NCBI GenBank assembly: GCA_022763735.1 | Contig: JALEQY010000105.1 | Coordinates: forward strand, 1 to 49,508 | From: Clostridiales bacterium | GTDB taxonomy: Bacteria; Bacillota; Clostridia; Peptostreptococcales; Anaerovoracaceae | Reading direction: 5' to 3' | Length of the DNA stretch: 49,508 bases | Part shown: piece by piece, positions 20,194 to 29,211 of the stretch | Numbering within the stretch: the first letter of the stretch is position 1 | Layout of the letters: each line of letters begins with the position of its first letter | The notes under the pieces: generated by a model | What the model was told of the DNA's origin: nothing | Databases searched by the model: none | What the model saw: the letters and a program-made list of their open reading frames with translations, nothing else | Translations under genes and position numbers: made by a program

Positions 20194-20967
20194 TTGGGTA
20201 AGGCGATAGCTATTTTTAATCAGAAAGGTGGAGTAGGTAAAACTACTACTAATATAAATCTTGCTGCCTGTCTTGCAATGAAAGGCAAAAAAATACTTAT
20301 TCTCGATATTGATCCACAAGGTAATACAACGAGCGGAGTAGGGATATCTAAAAAAGGACTGGAAGTAACAACACATGAGATCCTGATTGAAGATAACTAT
20401 AATCCAGAAGATGCTATACTGTCAACAGGAGTGGAGAATCTTGACATAATTCCGGCAAGTGTTCAACTGGCCGGTGCAGAAGTGGAACTTATCGAACTTG
20501 CAGGCAGAGAAAAAAGACTTAAAAGGGCGATTGATATACTGAAGCCGAAATATGATTACATATTTATTGACTGTCCGCCATCACTTGGAATACTGACAAT
20601 AAATTCACTTACTGCAGTTGATTCAGTTCTTATACCGATACAGTGCGAGTTTTATGCACTTGAGGGAGTAAGTCAGCTGATGAGCACTATAGATATAGTT
20701 CAGAGAAATATGAATCCTGATCTTGAAATACAGGGTGTAATATTAAGCATGTTTGATGGCAGAACAAATCTATCAATGCAGGTTGTAGAAGAAGTAAAAA
20801 AATATTTTAAAGAAAAAGTGTATACTACAGTTATTCCGAGGAATGTAAGACTTGCAGAAGCACCAAGCCATGGAATGCCTGTTATCCAGTATGATCCAAG
20901 ATCATCCGGCGCTATTGCGTATATGGAGTTTGCTGAGGAATTCCTTAGTGATGAGGAGGAAAGATAA
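20194..20967 (+). CDS. parA: Chromosome partition ATPase ParA (Soj)
   Basis: A 257-residue deviant-Walker ATPase. The P-loop is FNQKGGVGKTTTNINLAA with the signature lysine, and ILDIDPQGN and IFIDCPPSLGIL are the A' and B motifs. The start is TTG at 20194, which places AAAGGAGG at good spacing. No upstream ATG suits. It abuts parB directly (no gap), making a parA-parB operon flanked by two parS sites. Besides segregation, Soj proteins regulate DnaA in Bacillus. Confidence 0.94.
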   Translation: MGKAIAIFNQKGGVGKTTTNINLAACLAMKGKKILILDIDPQGNTTSGVGISKKGLEVTTHEILIEDNYNPEDAILSTGVENLDIIPASVQLAGAEVELIELAGREKRLKRAIDILKPKYDYIFIDCPPSLGILTINSLTAVDSVLIPIQCEFYALEGVSQLMSTIDIVQRNMNPDLEIQGVILSMFDGRTNLSMQVVEEVKKYFKEKVYTTVIPRNVRLAEAPSHGMPVIQYDPRSSGAIAYMEFAEEFLSDEEER

Positions 20968-21909
20968 ATGGCAGCATCTAAGAAAACCAGAGGGCTCGGC
21001 AAGGGACTTGATGCGCTGTTCGGTGATGCTGAGGTGACACTGCAGTCCAGGGCAGAAAAAAACAGTAAAAATGAAGATGAAAAAACTGAAGATCCTAAGC
21101 AGAAAGTAGATAAAAATGAGAGGACCGGCGGAGGAATAGATTACATTGATATAAATGATATAAAACCGAATTCCAATCAGCCGAGAAAGACATTTGATGA
21201 AGATAAGCTCAATGAACTTGCAGCATCGATAGAAGAACATGGACTGATACAGCCGCTGGTACTGAGAAAAGCAGAAAAGGGATATGAGATAGTTGCGGGT
21301 GAAAGACGATGGCGTGCAGCAAGAAAAATCGGAATCAGAGAAATCCCGTGCATTGTCAGGGAACTTACTGATGAAGAGAATATGCTTCTCGCTATAATCG
21401 AGAATATGCAGCGTGAGGATCTGAATCCAATTGAAGAGGCAGAAGGTATCAGACAGATGATAGAAACTTATGGGCTGACACAGGAAGAAGTATCAAAAAG
21501 TGTAGGCAAGAGTCGTCCATATATAGCAAACAGCCTGAGACTTCTGCGTCTTACGGAAACAGTAAGAAAATATATTGAAGATGGAAGTCTTTCTACAGGG
21601 CACGCGAAAGCAATTGCTGCTGTCAGTGATGAAAAAAAACAGATAGAACTGGCAGAAGTGGCCATCAGAGATGGTCTGTCAGTCAGGCAGCTTGAGAAAC
21701 TGGCACAGCAGGATAAAAGCGGAGTTAAAACCAGGAGCAGAGTAAAACAGAAAACTGCTGATGTGAAACGTGTGGAAGAAGATCTGAAAAATGCTTTGGG
21801 TACAAAAGTGACTCTTAATCAGAAAGGGAAAAAAGGAAAGATAGAAATTGAATTCTACAGCAAGGATGAGCTTGAGAGACTGATAGAATTACTGAAAAAA
21901 CTGGGATAA
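20968..21909 (+). CDS. parB: Chromosome partition protein ParB (Spo0J)
   Basis: A 313-residue ParB. The N-terminus KKTRGLGKGLDALFGD is the ParA-interacting peptide. The NTP-binding box is GERRWRAARK, the ENMQREDLNPIEEAEG box follows, and the helix-turn-helix is TQEEVSKSVGKSRPYIANSLRLL. A basic linker leads to the C-terminal dimerisation domain (KGKIEIEFYSKDELERLIELL). It is translationally linked to parA, with GAGGAGG inside the parA end. Confidence 0.95.
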   Translation: MAASKKTRGLGKGLDALFGDAEVTLQSRAEKNSKNEDEKTEDPKQKVDKNERTGGGIDYIDINDIKPNSNQPRKTFDEDKLNELAASIEEHGLIQPLVLRKAEKGYEIVAGERRWRAARKIGIREIPCIVRELTDEENMLLAIIENMQREDLNPIEEAEGIRQMIETYGLTQEEVSKSVGKSRPYIANSLRLLRLTETVRKYIEDGSLSTGHAKAIAAVSDEKKQIELAEVAIRDGLSVRQLEKLAQQDKSGVKTRSRVKQKTADVKRVEEDLKNALGTKVTLNQKGKKGKIEIEFYSKDELERLIELLKKLG

Positions 21910-21918
21910 AAATACTGC

Positions 21919-21956
21919 CGGATATCCGTCAGCTGAAAATTCAGATCAGATATCCG
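21919..21956 (+). repeat. Inverted repeat after parB
   Basis: Arms CGGATATC (21919-21926) and GATATCCG (21949-21956), with an inner CTGAAAATTCAG dyad (21933-21944). There is no T run, so it is a poor intrinsic terminator; it lies immediately before the second parS. Confidence 0.5.
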
Positions 21957-21958
21957 TA

Positions 21959-21974
21959 TGTTCCATGTGGAACA
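21959..21974. promoter_or_regulatory. parS partition site 2 (one core change)
   Basis: TGTTCCATGTGGAACA differs from the perfect parS at 20085 only by T for C in the central CACGTG. It follows parB by about 50 bases, so the two sites bracket parA-parB. Binding affinity may be reduced by the core change. Confidence 0.7.
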
Positions 21975-21998
21975 GGTATTTGAAATGGTGAAATATCA

Positions 21999-22532
21999 AT
22001 GAATGCAGAAAAATTAAATGAAGTTCTGAAAGAAGTTATAGAGGAGGCACGGAATCTGAAGATACCCGTGCCTTTTACAATTTCTGAGCAGATTAAAGTA
22101 AATCCAAGACCGAAGAAAAGGTTCGGCTGCTGTAGAAAGCAGGGAGAGAAATTCATAATAGAAATCAGTGAATTCATACTGAAATGTGATGATGAGAAAA
22201 TACGCGGTGTAATAGCACATGAGGTTCTTCATACATGTGAGGGCTGTTATGAGCATGGCATGCAATGGAAAGAGTATGCTTCGCAGATGAACGCGGCATA
22301 TGGATATAATATAAAGCGCACGTCATCATTTGAAGAAATGGGAGTAGAAAGTGAAATACTGGACGGCAGCAATAAGATAAAATATATTATCAAGTGCGAA
22401 AAATGCGGAAGAGAGTATCCCAGACAACGATATACATGTGTTATGCAGAAAATCAAAGCTTACAGATGCAGTTGCGGCGGAAGACTGTATGTAATAAAGA
22501 TACATAATGAAAATAAGGAGTGTAAAGAATAA
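21999..22532 (+). CDS. SprT-like zinc metalloprotease-family protein
   Basis: A 177-residue protein with an SprT-like domain: the zinc/catalytic motif is IAHEVLHTCEGC with a third histidine in YEHGMQWKEYA. It is followed by a C-terminal zinc ribbon (CEKCGREYP ... CSCGGRLYV). Relatives include Spartan-type DNA-protein crosslink proteases, but bacterial members are poorly studied, so crosslink repair is only an inference. It reads in the same direction as parB, after parS 2. Confidence 0.8.
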   Translation: MNAEKLNEVLKEVIEEARNLKIPVPFTISEQIKVNPRPKKRFGCCRKQGEKFIIEISEFILKCDDEKIRGVIAHEVLHTCEGCYEHGMQWKEYASQMNAAYGYNIKRTSSFEEMGVESEILDGSNKIKYIIKCEKCGREYPRQRYTCVMQKIKAYRCSCGGRLYVIKIHNENKECKE

Positions 22533-22651
22533 TAAATATACAAATTAAAGTATTATCTCGTTAAAGCGTGACCACGTCAGAGTGTTGGCAATTTTCAAAA
22601 AATAGTGGTAAATTTCAATGGTTTCTTGTATAATTAAGAATACAAATCGTG

Positions 22652-22697
22652 TTGACAGTATATGTTATAAGTATGCATAAATTATGTATATTTATGC
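22652..22697 (+). promoter_or_regulatory. hut promoter candidate with inverted repeat
   Basis: TTGACA at 22652-22657 is a perfect -35; the best -10 (CATAAA, about 18 bases on) is weak, as expected for an activated or tightly controlled promoter. GCATAAA (22675-22681) and TTTATGC (22691-22697) form an inverted repeat over the -10/start region, a plausible operator. A further dyad TTGTAT/ATACAA (22626-22645) lies upstream. The 206-base gap before hutH holds nothing else I can identify. Confidence 0.4.
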
Positions 22698-22738
22698 TAA
22701 TTAAGTGAAATATCACTTTGTTGTAAAGGAGAAATGCC

Positions 22739-24265
22739 ATGGCTATTATGATCAATGGAAGAGACCTTACTGTAGAGCAGGTTATAAGAGTCTGCAGAGA
22801 AAACGAAAAGGTGGAGATCACAGAAGACGCTCAGAGAGCAGTGCAGAAAGCCAGAGATTATGTTGATAAGAAGCTGGAGGAGGGTGCAATAATTTACGGA
22901 CTGACAACAGGCTTCGGGAAATTCTCTGACACCTTCATTTCTGACGATGAAACAGCAGATCTGCAGAGAAATCTTATTATAAGTCATACATGTGCTATGG
23001 GAAATCCATTGCCGAAGCATGTGGTAAGAGCCATCATGCTGCTCAGATGCAATGCACTTTCCAGAGGAAACTCGGGAATAAGACCGGGAACACTAAATAC
23101 ACTCCTTGATATGCTGAATAAAGGAGTTCATCCGCAGATTCCGGAAAAAGGCTCACTTGGTGCGAGCGGTGATCTGGCACCTCTGTCTCATATGGTCCTG
23201 ACGATGATCGGAGAAGGTGAAGCAGAATACCAGGGAACAGTAATGCCGGCAAAGGAAGCAATGGCAGAAGCAGGAATTCCTACTGTTGAACTTGCAGCCA
23301 AGGAAGGTCTGGCGCTGATCAACGGAACCCAGGTAATGACAGCTATCGGCATCAACGCATTATATGATACGATGAATCTGGCCAAGACAGCTGATATCGC
23401 TGCAGCAATGACAGCGGAAGCTCTTAATGGAATCAGAAAAGCATATGACTCTAAGGTGCATGAAGTCAGAGGCCATCAGGGTCAGATAGATGCCGCAGCA
23501 AATCTCAGAACTCTGCTTGAAGGCAGCGACAATGCCCATATGACGAATCCGAAAAAAGTGCAGGATCCTTATTCACTTAGATGTGTTCCACAGGTGCATG
23601 GAGCATCGAGAGATGCGATTAAATATGTATATGAAGCAGTCAGCAGAGAGATAAATGCAGTAACTGACAATCCTCTGATTTTCCCGGATGAGGATGAAGT
23701 GATTTCAGGAGGAAATTTCCATGGGCAGCCTATGGCGCTGGCTTTTGATTTTCTAAAAACAGCGGCCGCAGAATATGCCGATATATCTGAGAGAAGAAGT
23801 GAAAGACTGATCAATCCGCAGCTTTCAGAAGGGCTTGAGCCGTTCCTGACAAAACACGGCGGGGTATGTTCAGGCTTTATGATCGCTCAGTACGCGGCAG
23901 CATCTATGGTATCCGAGAATAAGATATACGCTCATCCTGCATGTGTCGACTCCATTCCGTCTTCGGGAAACCAGGAGGATCATGTAAGTATGGGAACCAC
24001 TGCAGCCAGAACTGCAGCAATGATAGTGGACAATGCACAGAAGGTTCTGGGAATTGAACTTTTCGCAGCATCACAGGCAATATGGCTCAGAGGTGAAAAA
24101 GGACTTGCTCCTGCAACCCAGGCGGTATACGATTTCATCAGGGGATCCGTTGAGCCGGTAGATGAAGATGTCATCATGCATTTTGAACTGAAGAAATTTG
24201 ATGAAATGATAAAATCAAATAAAATCGTTGAAGTTGTGGAAAAGGCTGTCGGACAGCTGAGATAA
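22739..24265 (+). CDS. hutH: Histidine ammonia-lyase
   Basis: A 508-residue lyase converting histidine to trans-urocanate and ammonia. The self-forming MIO cofactor comes from Ala142-Ser143-Gly144 in LGASGDLAPLSHM. The conserved TTGFGKF and GNFHGQPMALAFD stretches are present. AAAGGAG precedes the ATG. It is the first gene of hutH-hutU-hutI-fchA-ftcD. Confidence 0.97.
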   Translation: MAIMINGRDLTVEQVIRVCRENEKVEITEDAQRAVQKARDYVDKKLEEGAIIYGLTTGFGKFSDTFISDDETADLQRNLIISHTCAMGNPLPKHVVRAIMLLRCNALSRGNSGIRPGTLNTLLDMLNKGVHPQIPEKGSLGASGDLAPLSHMVLTMIGEGEAEYQGTVMPAKEAMAEAGIPTVELAAKEGLALINGTQVMTAIGINALYDTMNLAKTADIAAAMTAEALNGIRKAYDSKVHEVRGHQGQIDAAANLRTLLEGSDNAHMTNPKKVQDPYSLRCVPQVHGASRDAIKYVYEAVSREINAVTDNPLIFPDEDEVISGGNFHGQPMALAFDFLKTAAAEYADISERRSERLINPQLSEGLEPFLTKHGGVCSGFMIAQYAAASMVSENKIYAHPACVDSIPSSGNQEDHVSMGTTAARTAAMIVDNAQKVLGIELFAASQAIWLRGEKGLAPATQAVYDFIRGSVEPVDEDVIMHFELKKFDEMIKSNKIVEVVEKAVGQLR

Positions 24266-24277
24266 GGAGGAAAAGTC

Positions 24278-26302
24278 ATGCTGGACAACAAAGCAATATC
24301 AGATGCAATGACCATCAAACTGGATAATCAGCTTCCTGAATATCCGGGATTCGTTGAAGGAGTCAGAAGAGCTCCGGACAGAGGATTCAGACTTACGAAG
24401 GAACAGACTAGGATCGCGCTCAAAAATGCGCTGAGATATGTTCCGCAGGAGCTGCACGAAACTCTGGCACCTGAATTTATGGAAGAGCTCAGAAACTACG
24501 GCAGAGTATATGCATACAGATACAGACCTGAAGGCAGAATCTACGGCAGACCTATAGATGAATACAAAGGAAAATGCATAGAAGGCAAAGCATTTCAGGT
24601 AATGATCGACAACAATCTGGATTTTGAAATCGCACTTTATCCATACGAGCTTGTTACATATGGAGAAACAGGACAGCCGTGCCAGAACTGGCTGCAGTAC
24701 AGACTCATCAAGAAGTATCTTGAAGAGCTTACCCAGGATCAGACGCTGGTAATTGAATCAGGTCATCCGCTGGGACTTTTCCCGTCGAAACCTGAAGCAC
24801 CGAGAGTTGTTATAACAAATTCACTGATGGTAGGTATGTTCGACAATCTTGATGACTGGGAGATAGCAGAGGAGATGGGTGTCGCCAACTACGGACAGAT
24901 GACAGCAGGTGGCTGGATGTATATAGGACCTCAGGGAATTGTTCACGGAACATTCAACACCATACTGAATGCAGGAAGGAAATATCTGGGAGTACCTGAG
25001 CAGGGAGATCTGACAGGATACACCTTCGTGTCATCAGGCCTGGGAGGTATGAGCGGTGCACAGCCTAAAGCCGCTAACATAGCAAATGCAGTAGGTATAT
25101 TTGCCGAAGTAGATAAATCAAGAATAGAAACAAGACACAATCAGGGATGGGTGGATATTATCTGTACAGACCTGGATGAAGTTTTCAGAATTGCAAATGA
25201 GAAGCTGGAAGCAAAGGAAAGCATTTCAATTGCCTACTGGGGAAATATCGTAGATCTGCTGGAAGCAGCGGTAGAGAAGAACTTTCATATTGATCTGCTT
25301 TCTGACCAGACATCATGCCACAATGTATACAACGGCGGCTACTGTCCAGTAGGGCTCACTTTCCAGGAAAGAACAGAAATGCTTCACAGTGACAGGGAAA
25401 AATTCAAAGAAATGGTAGACAAATCACTGCGAAGACATTATGAAGCAATTAAAACCCTTACCGGAGGAGGAACATATTTCTTCGATTACGGCAACTCCTT
25501 CATGAAAGCTATGTACGATGCAGGTGTCAGGGAAATATCGAAGAATGGCTACGATGAAAAGGACGGATTCATCTGGCCTTCATACGTAGAGGATATCATG
25601 GGACCTATGCTGTTCGACTACGGATACGGACCGTTCAGATGGGTATGTCTGTCAGGAAAGCCTGAAGATCTTGACGCTACAGACCAGGCTGCGATGGACT
25701 GCATCGATCCGAACAGAAGGTTCCAGGACAGGGACAACTGGATATGGATCAGAGATGCCAAGAAAAACAAGCTGGTAGTAGGTACCCAGGCAAGAATTCT
25801 GTATCAGGACGCAGAAGGCAGAACAAGAATTGCACTCAAGTTCAACGAACTGGTGAGAGAAGGCAAGATCGGTCCTGTAATGCTGGGAAGAGATCACCAT
25901 GATGTAAGCGGAACAGATTCACCGTTCAGAGAAACAGCCAATATCAAGGACGGCAGTAACGTTATGGCCGACATGGCAGTACAGTGCTTCGCAGGAAACG
26001 CTGCAAGAGGCATGAGCCTGTGCGCTTTGCATAACGGCGGCGGCGTCGGAATAGGCAAAGCCATCAATGGCGGCTTCGGCCTCGTGCTGGACGGAAGCGA
26101 GAGAATCGACAATATCATCAGATCAGCAATGATGTGGGATGTAATGGGCGGCGTTGCCAGAAGAAACTGGGCACGAAACGAAAACGCTCTCGAAACATCT
26201 GTGGCATACAATAAGAATTATGCAGGGAAAGGACATATAACGATTCCATTCGTTGCAGACGATGCACTGGTAGACGATGTAGTATCAAAGTATGTAAAAT
26301 AA
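24278..26302 (+). CDS. hutU: Urocanate hydratase, long form
   Basis: A 674-residue NAD-dependent enzyme converting urocanate to 4-imidazolone-5-propionate. Conserved blocks include QNWLQYRLIKKYLEEL, AGGWMYIGPQGIVHG, the glycine-rich LGGMSGAQPKAANIA, and DQTSCHNVYNGGYCPVG carrying a catalytic cysteine. It is about 115 residues longer than the classical ~557-residue HutU and begins with a region like that of the ~676-residue animal urocanase, with which it probably groups. AGGAGG stands 12 bases after the hutH stop. Confidence 0.95.
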   Translation: MLDNKAISDAMTIKLDNQLPEYPGFVEGVRRAPDRGFRLTKEQTRIALKNALRYVPQELHETLAPEFMEELRNYGRVYAYRYRPEGRIYGRPIDEYKGKCIEGKAFQVMIDNNLDFEIALYPYELVTYGETGQPCQNWLQYRLIKKYLEELTQDQTLVIESGHPLGLFPSKPEAPRVVITNSLMVGMFDNLDDWEIAEEMGVANYGQMTAGGWMYIGPQGIVHGTFNTILNAGRKYLGVPEQGDLTGYTFVSSGLGGMSGAQPKAANIANAVGIFAEVDKSRIETRHNQGWVDIICTDLDEVFRIANEKLEAKESISIAYWGNIVDLLEAAVEKNFHIDLLSDQTSCHNVYNGGYCPVGLTFQERTEMLHSDREKFKEMVDKSLRRHYEAIKTLTGGGTYFFDYGNSFMKAMYDAGVREISKNGYDEKDGFIWPSYVEDIMGPMLFDYGYGPFRWVCLSGKPEDLDATDQAAMDCIDPNRRFQDRDNWIWIRDAKKNKLVVGTQARILYQDAEGRTRIALKFNELVREGKIGPVMLGRDHHDVSGTDSPFRETANIKDGSNVMADMAVQCFAGNAARGMSLCALHNGGGVGIGKAINGGFGLVLDGSERIDNIIRSAMMWDVMGGVARRNWARNENALETSVAYNKNYAGKGHITIPFVADDALVDDVVSKYVK

Positions 26303-26316
26303 ACAAGGGGAAACGC

Positions 26317-27546
26317 ATGAGATTATTAATAAAAAATATTGGCTGGCTGCAGACACCTGCAGGCAGCTACAGCCATAAGGGCAGCAAGCAGGGAAAGAAC
26401 CTCAAGCTGAAAGATGCTGCCATCGCTGTAGAAGACGGGATCATCAGAGAAATCACAGAAGACGGCAAACTCCCGGAAGGTGAGTTTGATCAGGAAATCG
26501 ACGCAGAGGGAAAACTGGCCACGCCGGGTTTTGTTGACGGACATACCCATCTGGTTTTCGGAGGCTACAGGCAGAACGAGATCCCGATGAAGCTTGCCGG
26601 AGCAGGATATCTTGACATCCTGAGAGCCGGAGGCGGAATACTGGACACAGTGAGAAAAACAAGAGAAGCGAGCTTCGAAGAACTTTATGCCAAGAGTGAA
26701 GGATTCCTTGATGAAATGCTTAATATGGGTATCACCACATGCGAAGCCAAGAGCGGATACGGACTTGACATGGAGAATGAGCTCAAAATGCTGGAAGTGA
26801 TAAAGGCACTGGGAGAAAAGCATCCGATGGATGTGGTACCGACCTTCATGGGAGCCCATGCGATACCGCCTGAGTACGAAGGCAGAGGCGACGAATACAT
26901 AGAAATGCTTTGCAGTGAAGTTATTCCGGAAGTCCGAAAAAGAGGACTTGCCGAGTTCTGCGATGTGTTCTGCGAGGATTCGGTATTTAACGCGGAGCAG
27001 AGCAGGAAGTATATGGAAAAGGCACGTGAATATGGATTTGAACTTAAGATACATGCCGACGAGATTGAGGACATAGGGGGTTCAAGACTGGCGGGCGAGC
27101 TGGAGGCTGTATCGGCCGAGCATCTTATAGCGGCGGGCGAATCCGGAATGGATTCCATGGCATCCGGCGGAACAACGGCGATGCTGCTTCCGGCAACATC
27201 GTTCTATCTCGGCAAGACATACGCACCGGCAAGAACCATGATAGACAAAGGAATACCTGTAGCTATCGCCAGCGATTTCAATCCCGGCTCATGTCCGTCA
27301 CTGAATCTGCAGCTGGCGGTAAACCTGGGATATCTCAGATACAAAATGACACCGGAGGAAATCCTGACTGCAGTGACAATTAATCCTGCATGTGCAATAA
27401 ACAGAGGAGATCTGGTGGGAACAATTGAAGAAGGCAAGCAGGCGGATATCGTTATCTGGGATGCGCCTGATTTCGAAATGCTGTGCTACAGATTCGGTTC
27501 GAATCTCGCTGACAAAATAATCAAAAAAGGAGAATTGATCAAATGA
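26317..27546 (+). CDS. hutI: Imidazolonepropionase
   Basis: A 409-residue metal-dependent amidohydrolase opening imidazolone propionate to N-formimino-L-glutamate. The metal site HTH appears in VDGHTHLVFGGYRQNE. Further family marks are KSGYGLDMENELKML, HADEIEDIGG and ASDFNPGSCPSLNL. AGGGG is upstream of the ATG, and the last four bases overlap the start of the next gene (ATGA), so the two are translationally coupled. Confidence 0.96.
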   Translation: MRLLIKNIGWLQTPAGSYSHKGSKQGKNLKLKDAAIAVEDGIIREITEDGKLPEGEFDQEIDAEGKLATPGFVDGHTHLVFGGYRQNEIPMKLAGAGYLDILRAGGGILDTVRKTREASFEELYAKSEGFLDEMLNMGITTCEAKSGYGLDMENELKMLEVIKALGEKHPMDVVPTFMGAHAIPPEYEGRGDEYIEMLCSEVIPEVRKRGLAEFCDVFCEDSVFNAEQSRKYMEKAREYGFELKIHADEIEDIGGSRLAGELEAVSAEHLIAAGESGMDSMASGGTTAMLLPATSFYLGKTYAPARTMIDKGIPVAIASDFNPGSCPSLNLQLAVNLGYLRYKMTPEEILTAVTINPACAINRGDLVGTIEEGKQADIVIWDAPDFEMLCYRFGSNLADKIIKKGELIK

Positions 27547-28169
27547 AGCTTATTGACCTGAGAATGAATGAGTATCTTGACATATTACTGTCAGATGCAC
27601 CGGCCCCCGGCGGCGGCAGTGTCAGCGCCCTTGCGGGAGCGCAGGCTGCAGCGCTGATGGGAATGGTCTGCGGACTTACCATCGGCAAGGAGAAATATGC
27701 TGATTATCAGGATGTATGTATAGAAGCTAAGGATAAGGCAGAAGATCTTTATACGAAATTCGCGGAAGCTATTGATAAAGATACAGAGGCATATAATCTG
27801 GTTGCGGCAGCTTTTAAAATGCCGAAAGAAACGGATGAAGAAAAGGCTGCAAGAAAGCAGGCCATCGCAGATGGAACACTGGAAGCAACAAAGGTTCCTT
27901 TCAGTGTAATGCAGATGGCAGCGGCTGGTCTAGAAATTGCTGAATCGATGGTTGGCAGATCGAATCCGAATGCTGCCAGCGATATCGGTGTGGCTGTGCT
28001 CAATCTCATGACATGCATGAAGGGTGCCTGGCTCAATGTGAAGATCAACCTGCCGGGAGTTAAGGATGAGGAACTTGCGGCGAAGTATAGTGCAGAGGGC
28101 ATGGCTATGCTGGAAAAGGGCGAAGAGACTGCGAAGAAGCTTTATGCGGAAATAGAAGGAAGCCTGTAG
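27543..28169 (+). CDS. fchA: Formiminotetrahydrofolate cyclodeaminase
   Basis: A 208-residue FTCD_C/cyclodeaminase-family protein converting 5-formimino-THF to 5,10-methenyl-THF and ammonia. The signature LSDAPAPGGGSVSALAGAQA is at the N-terminus. It corresponds to the C-terminal half of the animal bifunctional FTCD, here a separate gene. The start overlaps hutI. The neighbouring ftcD supplies its substrate, so the pair saves the one-carbon unit as methenyl-THF. Confidence 0.92.
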   Translation: MKLIDLRMNEYLDILLSDAPAPGGGSVSALAGAQAAALMGMVCGLTIGKEKYADYQDVCIEAKDKAEDLYTKFAEAIDKDTEAYNLVAAAFKMPKETDEEKAARKQAIADGTLEATKVPFSVMQMAAAGLEIAESMVGRSNPNAASDIGVAVLNLMTCMKGAWLNVKINLPGVKDEELAAKYSAEGMAMLEKGEETAKKLYAEIEGSL

Positions 28170-28245
28170 GACAGGTCCGAACGCACAGAACAAAGCTGGT
28201 GCCGGACGGCACTGTACACTTTATATAAAAACGGAGGAAAGACGA

Positions 28246-29142
28246 ATGGCGAAAATAATCGAAAGCGTACCTAATATCAGTGAAGGCAGAAATACAGAAA
28301 TAATTGAAGCATGTGTGGATCAGATAAGAAACACTCCTGGCTGTACCCTGCTGAATTATTCATCGGATCCGAGCCACAACAGAACTGTTATCACTTATAT
28401 GGGAAGCGTTGAAGGCTGCGAGGAAGCCAGCGTCAAGCTGGCGAAGAAAGCTGTGGAGCTTATCGACCTGACCAAGCATGAAGGGGAACATCCGAGAATG
28501 GGCTGCGTTGACGTAATGCCGTTTATCCCTATCAAGGAAGCTACAATGGACGAATGTGTCGAGCTTTCACAGAGAGTAGGAAAGAGGATCGCTGAGGAAG
28601 CTGATCTGCCGGTGTTCCTTTATGAAAAATCCGCTACGGCACCTCACAGACAGAATCTGGCAAAAGTGAGAAAAGGGCAGTTTGAGGGTATGGCTGAGAA
28701 GGTCAAGGACCCTGACTGGATTCCGGATTTCGGAGGACAGAGAATTCACCCTACAGGAGGAGCTGTGTGTGTAGGAGCAAGACCTCCTCTCATCGCATAC
28801 AATATCAATCTGGGAACCGATAATCTGGAGATAGCAACAAAGATAGGCAAAATCATCAGAGAATCTTCCGGCGGTCTTAAATGCGTCAAAGCTATGGGTG
28901 TTATGCTCGAAGACAGAAACATCGCCCAGGTATCAATCAACATGACCGACTTCACAGTGACACCTCTCCACAGAGTGACAGAGCTGGTAAGAAATGAAGC
29001 TGCCAGATATGGAGTACCTGTTATCGGAACGGAGCTCATAGGACTGGCTCCGATGCAGGCTCTGTTTGATGCAGCCGAGTATTATCTGCAGATTGAGGAC
29101 TTCGATCCTGCTGTTCAGGTTATAGAGAATCATCTGCTGTAG
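28246..29142 (+). CDS. ftcD: Glutamate formimidoyltransferase
   Basis: A 298-residue transferase moving the formimino group from N-formiminoglutamate to THF and releasing glutamate. It begins AKIIESVPNISEGRN and contains HEGEHPRMGCVDVMPFIP and the RPPLIAYNINLGT block typical of the FTCD N-domain. It matches the N-terminal half of animal FTCD. GGAGG precedes the ATG. It lies 76 bases after fchA in the same transcript and completes histidine degradation to glutamate. Confidence 0.95.
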   Translation: MAKIIESVPNISEGRNTEIIEACVDQIRNTPGCTLLNYSSDPSHNRTVITYMGSVEGCEEASVKLAKKAVELIDLTKHEGEHPRMGCVDVMPFIPIKEATMDECVELSQRVGKRIAEEADLPVFLYEKSATAPHRQNLAKVRKGQFEGMAEKVKDPDWIPDFGGQRIHPTGGAVCVGARPPLIAYNINLGTDNLEIATKIGKIIRESSGGLKCVKAMGVMLEDRNIAQVSINMTDFTVTPLHRVTELVRNEAARYGVPVIGTELIGLAPMQALFDAAEYYLQIEDFDPAVQVIENHLL

Positions 29143-29157
29143 TTTGCAAGTTAAAGA

Positions 29158-29187
29158 AGTGCCGGGAGTCTGTATGCTTCCGGCACT
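29158..29187 (+). terminator. Hairpin after ftcD
   Basis: Arms AGTGCCGG and CCGGCACT enclose a 14-base loop. There is no proper T run, so read-through into the GntR gene is likely; it may reduce rather than end transcription. Confidence 0.45.
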
Positions 29188-29211
29188 GTATTATGTATCA
29201 GGAGATCAGAA

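Noticed and set aside
22586-22601. TTGGCAATTTT as a sigma-54 element before hutH
   Set aside because: No GC at the required position.
22626-22645. TTGTAT-N8-ATACAA before hutH as a GntR operator
   Set aside because: The half-site spacing differs from ATTGTATACAAT by eight bases, so it is not the same site; kept only as a dyad in the promoter entry.
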